Assembly (NCBI GenBank): GCA_947683625.1
Contig: CANTUR010000044.1
Location: forward strand, 1,860,001 to 1,924,000
Reading direction: 5' to 3'
DNA: 64,000 nucleotides
Origin: Mallotus nudiflorus
Lineage: Eukaryota; Streptophyta; Magnoliopsida; Malpighiales; Euphorbiaceae
The notes beneath the pieces were generated by a model. It did no database searches. It was not told the DNA's origin and saw only the letters and a list, made by a program, of their open reading frames with translations. The translations under genes were made by a program, and so were the position numbers. Within the stretch, counting starts at the first letter, position 1; every line of letters starts with the position of its first letter. Below are positions 23,832 through 35,199 of the stretch, in pieces.

Positions 23832-24724
23832 TGATGCAACCAAGTTAAGCAAGCCCATCAAACCAAGTGATCCATTTCATTATGAGGGATCAATGACAAG
23901 ATCAAGGATAAAGAAGTTCAAACAAGCATTGAATTTACTTGTCTTTCACATTACGAGCAAGTTGGTGGATTTGATTATAAGTACAAGCTTGGAACCGCAT
24001 GATGAAGAATTCAAGCTAATTAGCTTAATTTTCTATTCTGAAATTAATTAGCTTGAATTGGACGAATTTGGAAGTTATTTTTTTTCTATTTTGGAGTCAA
24101 TAAGGAAGATTCAAAAAGATTATAGAAGATATGAGAAGATTCAAGGATATTCCAAGTCAAAGTCAATAAGTCAACAAGTCAAAGTCAAATAGTTAACAAG
24201 TCAAAGTCAAGGATCAATGGTCAACATGTGACATGGCATGCTTCTATTCTTAGTTGTCATGAGTTGTCATTTTGCTTAGTTGTCATGACTTGTAATGAGT
24301 TGTCAATTTTGACTATTCAAAGATGAGTTGTCATGAGTTGTCCTATTTTGAAGGAAATCTCCTTAATTAAGGATTTTCCTTTATAGATATCTTTGGGAAT
24401 AAGGAATAGAACCTTTTCTTTCAAGGATTAGGTTGTTTACATGCCTATATAAGGGCTAACCCTATGACATACGAATTTAAGCATTGAAATATAAAAAGTG
24501 AGGTTTTTTCCTTAAACTTTATTCTTTTAAAACTTTACAAGTTTACTAGGTTAGATTAAACTTAGAATTGTGTGATTGTTCATCTTATAATAGCTAAGTA
24601 TCTTGCTTTAATTTAATAAGCAAGGGGAATAGCTCCATTAACATAACTATCCTTAATGATCCTTGGGCTAATATTCAAAGTTGGATGCACGTTCTATCTC
24701 TATTATAGGTAGGGGTTTGTATCA
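23832..24724 (+). repeat. 5' LTR of gypsy family A
   Basis: Carries the last ~70 codons of the polyprotein tail at its start (as in the 3' LTR), then a block of short repeats AGTCAA and GAGTTGTCAT, TATA-like GCCTATATAAGGGC near 24442-24455, and the end GTTTGTATCA. Confidence 0.88.
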
Positions 24725-24726
24725 GT

Positions 24727-24741
24727 TTAGTATCAGTGAGC
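24727..24741 (+). other. Primer-binding site (initiator tRNA-Met type)
   Basis: TTAGTATCAGTGAGCTC, two bases after the LTR, is a decayed TGGTATCAGAGC, the usual complement of the 3' end of plant initiator tRNA-Met. Confidence 0.6.
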
Positions 24742-24876
24742 TCATAAAAGGGTAAGAGCCTTATTGAGTGAAACACGAGTGTAAGTGCCATTTAAATTGA
24801 GTGAAACACGTAAAGGAGTGTTTGGTGAGATCTTTTTTATTGCTACTAATAATTTCTTATAGGAAAAATTAAAGCA

Positions 24877-26349
24877 ATGACTCAAGAAGGTGAAAAAGGA
24901 ATGCCCGATCAAAAGATGTACATGAAATCCATGACCCAATTGTTTGACAAGTTGAGACTAGATTTGGTAAACCAAATTGGAGACTTAGCAGACCGAATAG
25001 ACAAGATAGAGTTAAGTCATCATGGAGATGCTAGTACAATCAATACTAGAACCTGTGGGAGACATGAACAAAAGGATGACGAACAAATATCCAATTCAGG
25101 CAGAAACGGGCGTGCAAGAGTTAATAACAACTTAGGAAGCATTAAGATGAAAATTCCAAGCTTTCAAGGAAAAAGTGATGCCGAAGCCTATTTGGAATAG
25201 GAGAAAAAGGTGGAGTTCATCTTTGAGTGCCATCAATATTCTAAAGAAAAGAAGGTGAAGCTAGCTGCCGTAGAGTTTACCGATTATGCACTTGTTTGGT
25301 GGGATCAATTGGTGACTAGTAGAAGAAGGAACCATGATCGACCTATTGAGACATGGGAGGAGATGAAGGCAATCATGCGCAAGAGGTTTGTTCCTACACA
25401 ATATTATAGAGAATTGTATAATAAACTTCAAAACCTTGTGCAAGGATCTAAAAGTGTAGAGGAGTACCATCAAGCAATGGAGATAGCTATGATTAGAGAA
25501 AATATTGATGAAGACCGTGAGGCAACAATGGCGAGGTTTTTGCATGGACTGAATAGAAACATAGCTGACTTAGTGGAATTACATCACTATGTTGACATGG
25601 ATGATATGTTGCACATGGTGATCAAGATTGAGAAGCAATTAAAGTTCAAGAATTCTAAAGGCAATTCAACTTCTTTTAGTGTTTTATGGAAGTCAAATTG
25701 GAAGAATGGAGATAAGAGCTTCATTAAGGTAAAATTTAACAACAACAAAGGAGGAAATGAAGGGGGCAATGCCAAGACCAAAGACAAAGGTGAAACTCAA
25801 ACTAAACGATCTTGTGATGTTCAATGTTTTAAATGTTTGGGTTATGGGCATATCTCTTCTAACTGTCCAAATAAGCACACCATGATGATGAGGGGTAGCA
25901 AAGTCTTTAGTGAAAGTGATGATGATGAGTGCAATTTGGAGATGCCTGAGCTTGAGGATGCAAGTGATGATGAGGCTGTACAAAGTCCATCATATGGTGA
26001 ATTGCTTATTACAAGGCGAATCATGAATGTGCAAACCAAGATGGAGGATGAGGCACAACGTGGGAACATCTTTCACACTAGATGCAAGGTGAAATATAAG
26101 GTATATTGTATGATCATTGATGGTGGTAGTTGCACAAATGTAGCTAGCACCATGTTAGTTAAGAAATTGCATTTATATACCATGAAGCACCCTAGGCCTT
26201 ACAAATTGCAATGGTTGAATGATTATAGGGAGATAAAAGTAACTAAACAAGTGAAGATAGCATTTTCTATAGGCAAATATGAAGATGAAGTATTATGTGA
26301 TGTAGTGCCTATGCAAGCTTGTCATATTCTTTTGGGGCGTCCTTGGTAA
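24877..26349 (+). pseudogene. gag-protease of gypsy family A
   Basis: Starts ATG at 24877 (MTQEGEKGMPDQKMYMKSMT). Retrotransposon gag core at 25150-25640 (KIPSFQGKSDAEAYLE; VEFTDYALVWWDQL; RKRFVPTQYYRELYNKLQNL), zinc knuckle CFKCLGYGHISSNC (25824-25866), and aspartic protease with active site DGGSCTN at 26119. The frame is broken once in gag by a TAG at 25198 where Trp is expected, and stops at 26347 (TAA for an expected Gln after LLGRPW). The catalytic D-S/T-G reads D-G-G. About 490 codons in all. Confidence 0.9.
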
Positions 26350-27330
26350 TATGATAGGAGGGCTAATCATAATGGGTTTTCTAATAGATATTCTTTTATA
26401 ATGAATGATGTATCCATTAACCTTAAACCTTTAACCCCTAAAGAAGTGTATGAGGACTAAAAAGTCCTAAAGCAAAGATTTGAAGAGTTTGAAAAAGAAA
26501 AAGAAATAAAAAGAGAGAGAGAGAGTTTGCATAAAAAAGCAAAGGCAAATAAGTAAAAGGAGAGCTATGAGAAAAGCAATGAGAGGAGTAAGCAAAGAGT
26601 GGAAAAAGGAGAGCTTGAAGGGATGCACAATGAGAAAAAAAAGAGTGATGCGCATGCAAAAGGAGAGTTGAGTGTGAATAAGGTAAAATAAGAGAGAAAA
26701 GCAAGTTTTTATGAAAAAGAAAAAGATGTGAGGAAAGCTTTACTTTTAAGGCAGCCTATGCTTATACTTATTTACAAGGAATCTTATTTGAGCTCTAAGG
26801 ATCTTGACCGTTCTTTGCCTAGTTCTTTTGTGAGATTTTTGCAGGAATTTCAAGATGTGTTTCCTGATAATATTCATAGTGGTTTGTCGCTAATAAGAGG
26901 AATAGAGCATCAAATTGACTTTGTACTTGGTTCTATAATTCCAAATAGACCCGTGTATAGATGCAATCCTGAGGAAACCAAAGAGTTGCAAAGGCAAGTT
27001 GAGGATCTTATAAACAAAGGTTACATTAGAGAAAGCATGAGCCCATGTGTCATTCCAGTTTTACTTGTGCTTAAGAAGGATGGCACTTGGAGAATGTGTG
27101 TTGATTATCGTGCAATTAACAAAATAACGGTAAAATATCATCATCCTATTCCTAGGTTAGATGATATGCTTGATGAGTTGCATGGGGCTGTTATATTTTC
27201 CAAGATTGATTTGAAAAGTGGTTATCATCAAATTCGCATGAAAGAGGGTGATGAGTGGAAAATTGCATTTAAAATAAAATATGGTTTATATGAGTGGTTA
27301 GTCATGCCTTTTGGTTTATATACTTATATA
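26350..27330 (+). pseudogene. Reverse transcriptase N-terminal half, catalytic box deleted
   Basis: A Lys/Glu-rich spacer (26460-26720), then RT: FPDNIHSGL, RGIEHQIDFVLG, NPEETKELQRQVEDLI, KKDGTWRMCVDYRAIN, FSKIDLKSGYHQIRM and YGLYEWLVMPFGL. Directly after MPFGL the sequence joins LIYSKSLEEH of the following frame. About 30 codons, which in all Ty3/gypsy RTs carry the YxDD active site, are missing. Stops at 26458, 26556 and 26690. Confidence 0.9.
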
Positions 27331-28861
27331 TAGTAAATCTTTGGAAGAGCATATTGAACATGTGCATTTGGTTTTGGAAGTGCTGCGTAAGGAATGTTTG
27401 TATGCTAACCTCAAAAAGTGTAGTTTTTGCACATATAAGCTTGTTTTCTTAGGCTTTGTTGTTAGTGCAAAAGGAATAGAGGTAGATGAAGAGAAGGTCA
27501 AGGCAATTAAAGACTGGACTACGCCTAGAGGAGTTAGTGATGTGCAAAATTTTCATGGTCTTGCAAGCTTTTATAGGGGAATTATGAGGGATTTTAGTAC
27601 CATTGCAGCGCCATTGACCGAAGTCATCAAGAAAAATGTTGGCTTCAAATGGGGAGAAGCACAAGAACAAGCATTTAACATGCTTAAGGATAAGTTGACA
27701 TCTACTCTTTTACTTACTCTACCTAATTTTTCTAAAACATTTAAAATTGAATGTGATGCTTCAGGTTTTAGAATTGGGGCTGTTCTAATGCAAGATGGAC
27801 AACCAATTGCTTATTTTTATGAAAAGTTAAATGGTGCAAGCTTGAAGTACCCCACTTATGACAAAGAGATGTATGCCTTAGTTCGTGCTCTGGAGACATG
27901 GCAATATTATTTATTACCTAAAGAGTTCGTGATACATACTGATCATGAATCCTTAAAGCACTTGAAGGGGCAAAATAAGCTTAACAAACGACATGCTAGG
28001 TGGAGTGAATTCATTGAGTCATTCCCTTATGTCATTAAATACAAGCAAGGTAAAGAGAATGTTGTGGCTGATGCACTTTCAAGAAGGTATACTTTACTTG
28101 CTTTTTTAGATGCCAAATTGCTAGGATTTGAATACATAAAAGAGTTGTATGAGAATGACAGTGATTTTGGTAGTGTTTATCATGCATGTGAAAATATTGC
28201 CTTTGAAAAGTTCTATAGGCATGATGGTTACTTGTTTAAAGAGAAACGATTGTGTGTTCTTAACTATTCTATGCATGAATTACTTGTTCGTGAAGCACAT
28301 GAGGGTGGTTTAATGGGACATTTTGGTATAGCCAAGACTTTAGATGTTTTACATGATCACTTTTATTGGCCTAACATGAAAAAAGATGTTGTTAGAATTT
28401 ATGATAAGTGCATTGTGTGTAAACAAGCTAAGTCTAAGTTAAAACCACATGGTTTGTATATGCCTCTACCCATGCCTAGTTCATCTTGGATTGATATTTC
28501 CATGGATTTTGTGCTTGGTTTACCTAGGACTAGGCAAGGACATGATTCAATATATGTTATTGTAGATAGGTTTTCTAAAATGGCTCACTGTATACCATGT
28601 AGAAAAACTAATGATGCACAACATGTTGCGAATTTGTTCTTTAAAAAGATTATTCGTTTGCATGGCATGCCTAGAACAATTGTGAGTGATAGAGATGTAA
28701 AATTTTTAAGCTACTTCTGGAAGACTTTGTGGGGTAAATTGGGCACTAAATTTTTATTTTCTACAACCTGTCATCCACAAACTGATGGGCAAACTAAGGT
28801 AGTTAATAGAACTTTATCTCAATTACTAAGAACCATGGTTAGGCATAATTTGAAATCATAG
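27311..28861 (+). pseudogene. RT C-terminus, RNase H and integrase of gypsy family A
   Basis: 516-codon open frame. RT thumb (VLRKECLYANLKKCSF; LGFVVSAKGIEVDEEKV), RNase H (IECDASGFRIGAVL ~27749; HTDHESLKHL ~27937; VVADALSRRY), then integrase: zinc-binding HEGGLMGHFG...CIVCKQAK (28300-28430) and core with MDFVLGLPRTRQG and SDRDVKF. The third catalytic residue, expected as Glu in the TDGQTxVVNRT segment, is Lys here (~28795). The frame ends at a TAG (28859) replacing a Trp; homology continues without a gap. Confidence 0.9.
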
Positions 28862-28870
28862 GAAGATTGC

Positions 28871-29593
28871 TTGCCACATATTGAATTTGCATATAATCGT
28901 AGTGTGCATTCTTTTACCAATTTCTATCCTTTTGAGATTGTTTATGGTTTTATTCCATTGAGTCCTTTAGATTTGATTGCTTTACCTTTGAGTGAACAAG
29001 TAAATCTAAATGGAAAGAAGAAGGCAGAATTTGTGAAGTCCTTACATGAAAAGGTGCGAGCAAATCTTGAAAGAAAGAATGAGCAATATGCCAAACATGC
29101 AAACAAGGGGTGCATAAAAGTTGTATTTGAACCAGGTGATTGGGTTTGGGTACATTTGCATAAAGAAAGGTTTCCCACTTAAAGGAAATCTAAGTTGATG
29201 CCCCGTGGTGATGGACCCTTCCAAGTGTTAGAGCGCATCAATGACAATGCTTACAAGATTGACTTACCCGGTGAGTATGGTGTAAGTGCTACATTTAATG
29301 TTATTGATTTATCTCTTTTTGATTTTAATGTAGGTGCTGATTCAAGGACGAATCATCTTGAGCAAGGGGGGAATGATGCAACCAAGCTAAGCAAGCCTAT
29401 CAAACCAAGTGATCCATTGCATTATGAGGGACCAATGACAAGATCAAGGATAAAGAAGTTTAAACAAGCATTGAATTTGCTTGTCTTTCACATTACAAGC
29501 AAGTTGGTGGATTTGACTACAAGTACAAGCTTGGAGCCGTATGATGAAGAATTCAAGCTAATTAGCTTAATTTCCTATTCTGAAATTAATTAG
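28871..29593 (+). pseudogene. Integrase C-terminus and polyprotein tail running into the 3' LTR
   Basis: 28871-29182 continues the integrase (HIEFAYNRSVHS; FEIVYGFIPLSPLDL; FEPGDWVWVHLHKERFP) to a TAA in place of Gln. 29195-29593 continues with GPFQVLERINDNAYKIDLPG, crosses the polypurine tract at 29362-29373 and ends inside the LTR at SYSEIN. The LTR-encoded part contains GPMTRSRIKKFKQALN, matched in the remnants at 4528, 46330 and 53000. This shared tail shows that the LTR-overlapping C-terminus is a property of the group. Confidence 0.88.
29362..29373 (+). other. Polypurine tract of gypsy family A
   Basis: GCAAGGGGGGAA directly before TGATGCAACC, the 3' LTR start. It is translated as part of the polyprotein (EQGGN). 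Confidence 0.85.
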
Positions 29594-30296
29594 CTTGAAT
29601 TGGACGAATTTGGAAGTTGTTTTTTTTTCTATTTTGGAGTCAATAAGGAAGATTCAAGAAGATTATAGAAGATATGAGAAGATTCAAGGATATTCCAAGT
29701 TAAAGTCAATAAGTCAACAAGTCAAAGTCAAATAGTCAACAAGTCAAAGTCAAGGATCAATGGTCAATATGTGACATGGCATGCTTCTATTCTTAGTTGT
29801 CATGAGTTGTCATGACTTGTAATGAGTTGTCAATTTTGACTTTTCAAAGATGAGTTGTCATGAGTTGTCATTAGTTGTCCTATTTTGAAGGAAATCTCCT
29901 TAATTAAGGATTTTTTTATATAGGTATCTTTGGGAATAAAGAATAAAATCTTTTCCTTCAAGGATTAGGTTGTTTACATGCCTATATATGGGTTAACCCT
30001 ATGACATACGAATTTAAGCATTAAAATATAAAAAGTGAGGTTTTTTCCTTGAACTTTGTTCTTTTGAAACTTTGCAAGTTTACTTGAATTGTTTCACTTC
30101 TACCTTTCATTACAATTACTAGGTTAGATTAAACTTAGAATTGTATGATTGTTCATCTTATAATAGCTAAGTATCTTGCTTCAATTTAATAAGCAAGGGG
30201 TTTAGCTCCATCAACACAACTATCCTTGATGATCCTTGGGCTAATATTCAAAGTTGGATGCGCGTTCTATCTCTATTATAGGTAGGGTTCATATCA
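29374..30296 (+). repeat. 3' LTR of gypsy family A
   Basis: Counterpart of 23832-24724, slightly longer because of a retained ~35-base segment near 30085-30120. Ends TTCATATCA. Confidence 0.88.
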
Positions 30297-30794
30297 GGTA
30301 ATAAACTCTAACCAACCATATATGGATGATCATGTCGCCTTAAGTCAAAGGACCATATGCACCATCGAAGATCGTGATTATTGATAAAAAGTGATTTTAC
30401 ATGCAACAACTTATCTTACATTACAATTCGATCTACCAATTATATTAGTATCCACATGTCTATTCTGATATCTTATATCAAGTAGCATGAGACTCAATTC
30501 CTCCTACAATCAATATTACATAACGATTAAGGAAAATGGACAAAGATGAGTCTATGAATTAATACTACCCATATATTAATCCAAACACTATGAACATTTT
30601 ATAGCATGTGTACTAAATGATTTTATTACTTATATTATAAACTCTTGATAATAAACTTATTTAATATAATTATAAAGGGTAAAGACTTAAATAAAGAAAT
30701 ACTTTATTTAAATGAATATTTTATTGCCACAGGGATAAAAGTACAATGTCATTATTTATTACAAGAATGGCACTAGGGCATATCTATATTAACA

Positions 30795-31166
30795 ATTTAT
30801 AGCTTAGGATGTAGGTTTTCGCATATTACATATGGATTCAAATAATGCTATGGTTGTCTCCTCCCCTAATGTTGACAGTTTGGGAATTCTTTTTTATTCT
30901 TGTTGTATGAAAATATTCTTCCTTTCTCTTTATTATTTGATTTAATTAGTTTCCAATTTACTTTTAGAGACTTTAATAAGGTTGGCCATGGATTTGTTGA
31001 ATGGACGACAACTTCAGTTGAAGATATGGATTTGTTGAATGGATAACAACTTCAGTTGAATATGTAGTTTTGCTTAAGAAGTTTTCTCCTTATGTTGCTT
31101 CTTCTACTATAATGGGGAATATACCTTCTTCCCAAAAAAAAAAGCATAGTCTAGCCAAAGAGTAGG
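30795..31166. other. Unassigned segment between two LTRs
   Basis: Contains a ~50-base imperfect direct repeat (GATTTGTTGAATGGA..ACAACTTCAGTTGAA at about 30990 and 31031) and a run of A at 31132-31143. No coding or transposon assignment could be supported. Confidence 0.4.
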
Positions 31167-31418
31167 TGTTGCATTTAAAGCCCGTAAATGAATGAACAAT
31201 ATAAAGAGTTATCATTCTCACGAGGATTAAATATTGACTACTAATATTTATACTTACTATCTTAGCTAGTAAATTAAAAAAGTGATTTAGAGAAATAAAA
31301 ATAAAAATTTAAATAATTAAACTAAGAAGAAATCAAATAATTAAAACACAGAGCTCAGGTTTAGTTGTACTATTCTAATCAGATCATGAACACTTTAATT
31401 ATTAAACACCTTTCACAA

Positions 31419-32484
31419 TACCTTAAAAGGGGGGTGAATAAGAAAAATGAACAATAATCAGAAATTAAAGGAATTATTTTCAAAAGAATATTGACAAGGA
31501 AGAATGATGAACATAAGAATTTAAGGAGTTCGGATTCTCAATAATCCTACGGCTCCACCTAACTTATCCCTAAGTTAGGATTTTTAATTCCCACAATCTT
31601 ATTCATAAGATTGAGATTACACATGAGTCTGAGGCTCACTCTTTCAACCTTACAACTTGAGTTTTCAAAGGCTCACTCAAAACAAATTCATAGGTGTTTT
31701 AATGGCTAAACACTTAAATCAATTCCTTTAGAATAGAATCTCACTTCCCGTTTTCTAAACCCAGAAAATAAAAGAATAAGAATATCTATTATAACACTCA
31801 TAAACTCTCAGTAGAGTTACACAAATATAAATTGAATATAAAGAGAGTTTTGAGAGCTTAATTGAATGCTTAAGAGAGTATAATGAATAAACAAGTTTCT
31901 TAAACTTTCATTTGAACTCCGAGAGTTGTTTATATAGAAACAACTTAAATTATAGTTATTGGATGCATTGGTTATGTCTCCAACATCTCTTGTTGCTTTT
32001 TGAATCATCTTGGACTTATTTTTGTTAAAACGTCGCTCACGATTGTAAAGAGCAAGCCTTGGCTCATGAGTGTTAGTTTGAGGATCATTGCATTTAAAAA
32101 TATTCATTGAATGATGTCAAGATTGCCCTCATGATTTGAAGCCTATTCCTTATAATTGTGAGGGTAGCTCATGAGGAGCATTAAGGTTTTTAGCAAAAAT
32201 AAGCTCTTGAAGTAGTATACAAGGTTAGCTCTTGAGGGGCTCGTGAACAAACAATTGTAAGTCTAAAATTGTAAATTTTTTGTATATAATTACTTCTCAA
32301 CGATTAGGGACTTGCATAGGTTAAAATACTTCATCAAAATATATTTTAATACTCTTTTAAGAAGTATTACATTATCTCTAATTATTAAACAATTAATCTT
32401 AATACTTGATCAACTTCCTACACACTTAAATGAAATCATTATAATATAAATTATTTGTCAAAGTCCAAAATTTGGAGTTTGATA
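31419..32484 (-). repeat. 3' LTR of the SIRE-like element
   Basis: Matches 40322-42941 apart from the nested insertion there. Shared landmarks: CCACCTAACTTATCCCTAAG, TTAAGAGAGTATAATGAATA, GGTTATGTCTCCAACATCTC. Minus-strand start is TATCAAACTCC (decayed TG), next to AAAAAGGGG. Confidence 0.82.
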
Positions 32485-32493
32485 CCCCTTTTT
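32485..32493 (-). other. Polypurine tract of the SIRE-like element
   Basis: AAAAAGGGG on the minus strand, immediately before the 3' LTR. Confidence 0.65.
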
Positions 32494-33599
32494 GGCTTTG
32501 ACAGTCAATTTGATAAAAATAAATAAATTATATGTGTGTTAAACATAAACGACATGAATAAGTATGTATTATATAAGAGAGCTCCCCCTTTCAAATTAAA
32601 TAGATGCAATACATGAAAATATTTTCCTCACTCTTAATATATGCATAAATTCATGTATCAGAGCATAAAATAAATTGAATTATCATAGCATACATAAGGA
32701 ATATTAAATAATCGTAAAGGAGATAATTTAAAAAAAATGCCAATTGAAAAAATAATTTAAAGAATTTTCTCCTTTAAATAAATATATTTCTTTATTACTC
32801 CCCTTTTATAAACATGATAAGAAATATAAATTTAATATTTTATTCTCCTTGTGTTAAAAATAAAAACAACATAAAATTTCGACATAAGGGATAAAAAACA
32901 TTGGCCTAACATGAAAAATATGTTAAAAAAAAAAAAAAATGATACTTGATAATTAAAATAAATGTTAGGCAATTTAAAGGAAATAATTTCAAACATATAT
33001 GCAATGCATCACAAAAATAGTACATTATCACATGATCATGTAGAGTTTAGCTAAAAATAATAATTTATGATCATGTGACACTTAGCATCATATCATAAAT
33101 AAAATTATCATGATATTTTCTCCTCCTTTGGCAAAGACAAAAAGAAAAGAGAGAGATATAAAAGGAAATAAATCTAAAGGAATCAAAAATCCTATAGGAA
33201 ATAAAATCTTCATAAAATCTATGTCATACTTATACAAAGTAACCAGAACAAGAATTTTTATCACAAGTATAAAATCATGAATATTCATGATTATGAAATT
33301 ATGACAAAACTAGCCACACTTATAATGTTACAATGTATGCATAAAGAGTAAAAAAAATCTTAAAAGTTTCTTCCCCTTAATCAAAGTGAAGAAGGAAATT
33401 TTGAGAAAATATAAATTGCATTAATGAAAAGGATAGAGTTACAATGATCTTAGAATATCAATTATAACTAAAAAGAAACAAAACACAAGACATAAACTAG
33501 AATCTTAAGGCTTAAAAAACTAAAAATAAATAGAAAATAAACCAAACATAAAAAAACATAAAAAGAGTCTAGTCTTATAGAGGAAGAGGAGGATGAGGA

Positions 33600-34900
33600 T
33601 AATGCTAAGTGCATTGTATGTTGTGGTGAGCATACAATTGATGAATATCATACTCCATGTGATCCATCATATTCTAAAAATGATTAAGTCTTGTGTCCAC
33701 TTAATCAAACCTATTATTGAAATTGGATTTAACAATGGAGGGATGATAAAAAAAATCCTCTAACCTAAACAGGTTCTTCATCAACACTTTGAGAGGTAGA
33801 AGGTCCTCTTGCCCTTTTTCTTTAAGATTGAGGAGGAGCATGCTCTTAAGGGATTTCTTCTTCAATTTGAACACCTTTAAGACCACGAGTGCCAATGTGC
33901 TTAATGTCTTTTAAATCTTGTTCTAGCTCCTCATCAACATCTTTATCTCTTACTTTATTTTTCCAAATCAAAGAATTTCTAACAAGCTTGAATTGCTTAG
34001 AGTTTCTCAAGAGGTTATCATAAGGAAAGAAGAAGGAATGGAAGGAGTGTTATTCAAGTTGATCCTAAAGTGATGAGCAATTCTAGTTATAAACCCTCCC
34101 ACATATAAGGCACTACTAACATTATCACCAACTAACCAAAGCCTCCATTAAAGCCATTTTCCTAGCTCAACATTTATGCCTTCAATAAGAAATCTAATAA
34201 AGAAAAGATCATAAAAGGAAATAACTTCATTACTCAAGCCCCTAATATGAATAGAATAGGTAATAAACCTATGCACATACTAAAAAGATTTTGAAGCAAA
34301 ATTATATGCTTTATGTGTCATGTTTTATAGGTTTTGCATTAGGTTTAGCAAATTGGGTCTAAAAAGGATTAGGAAGCTAAGAAGAAATAGGAGAAGCTAA
34401 ACCTCCATGTCTAAAACTAAAGATACCATTAAATTCTTGAGAAGTAAGAAATCTATCTCTCCTACCCAATTTAAATCTCATGCTATTCATAGTGTTTTTC
34501 CCATTAAAGTGGTGGGTTCTCAAGCAATAGGAAGTAAGAAATTCATGGACCAAAGGGGGATAGATAGGAAAAGCATTGAAAGAAAAATCATATAAACTTG
34601 CATTCTCTAGCAAAGTTCTAACCTCATTATAGCATCCCATCTTTCCTAATATAGCTTAGGACATGAATTTTAAGGAAATAATTTTCCTTTATTTGAATTA
34701 AGTAAGCCTTTCCCTAAAATGACTTGTAGTATAGTAGAGAGGAGGTTGCTTCTTAGGTTGATTTTGGTAGTTCTTCTAAAGGATAAAGAAACATCTTGAG
34801 TGATCTTCTTTTTGGGAGCCCTGGATAATGCACTTGGGGTTTGAAAGATAAAAGAGAAAAAATAAGAGAATTTGCTTTAAAAAAAATTTGATTGCAAATA
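33600..34900 (-). pseudogene. Envelope-like (third ORF) remnant of the SIRE-like element
   Basis: Minus-strand pieces between pol and the 3' LTR. APKKKITQDVSLSF near 34820-34770 resembles the basic N-terminus of these proteins. 34640-34377 gives FNAFPIYPPLVHEFLTSY and FNGKNTMNSMRFKLGRRDRF, like the conserved region of SIRE third-ORF proteins, and 33895-33701 is a further low-complexity piece. Fragmented and non-functional. Assignment rests on position after pol and the IYPxLVxEF pattern. Confidence 0.5.
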
Positions 34901-35199
34901 AATAAGCGAGGAGGAAGTAAGGTGTAAGGAGATTTACATAGAGGAGAATTAGGGTTAGAATAATAAACAAAAGTCCTAAAAAATACTCAAAATTGTAAGT
35001 TACCATTTTAATGTAGGAAAGAGTAAAAAAAATTTGCAATTTTAATGAAAATTAGGATTTTTCATCTATCAGACTGTTGCTCATGAGTAGTCTGCTTGTT
35101 AGCGGCTTTGGACATGACGAAATGCAATAGTCATAAGCTATAACAACTAGTGACAAAAATGCATGATGGTCCAAGAACTTTCAAAATAAATGCAATTAA

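Larger units (their letters stand above)
23832..30296 (+). mobile_element. Near full-length Ty3/gypsy element (family A), inactive
   Basis: LTRs 23832-24724 and 29374-30296 (~95% identical by eye), both starting TGATGCAACC and ending ATCA; a primer-binding site after the left one and a polypurine tract before the right one. Internal order gag - protease - RT - RNase H - integrase. The reading frame continues through the polypurine tract into the 3' LTR for ~70 codons. Reported CRM-clade chromoviruses also have the ORF entering the LTR; the lineage call remains uncertain. Inactivated by several stops, an RT deletion and a changed integrase residue. Host LTR sequence continues on both sides; possible TSD is AGGTA (23815-23819 and 30296-30300) if a 12-base addition at the left end is accepted. 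Confidence 0.9.
22652..30794 (-). repeat. Copia-type LTR (minus orientation) split by a gypsy element
   Basis: Left part 22652-23819, right part about 30301-30794, ~1.66 kb once the insertion is removed. Starts TGTTGG and ends TATTAACA. Read on the minus strand it opens TGTTAATATAGATATGCCCT and continues AGTGCCATTCTTG, a start typical of many plant copia LTRs. No PBS/PPT or coding sequence flanks it, so probably a solo LTR. A TSD was not evident. Confidence 0.65.

Noticed and set aside
24727..24741. tRNA-Met gene fragment
   Set aside because: Only the short complement of a tRNA 3' end next to an LTR, i.e. a primer-binding site; no cloverleaf.
31817..32107. 96-codon ORF in the SIRE-like LTR
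   Set aside because: Not conserved in the other LTR copy and without retroelement or host domain.
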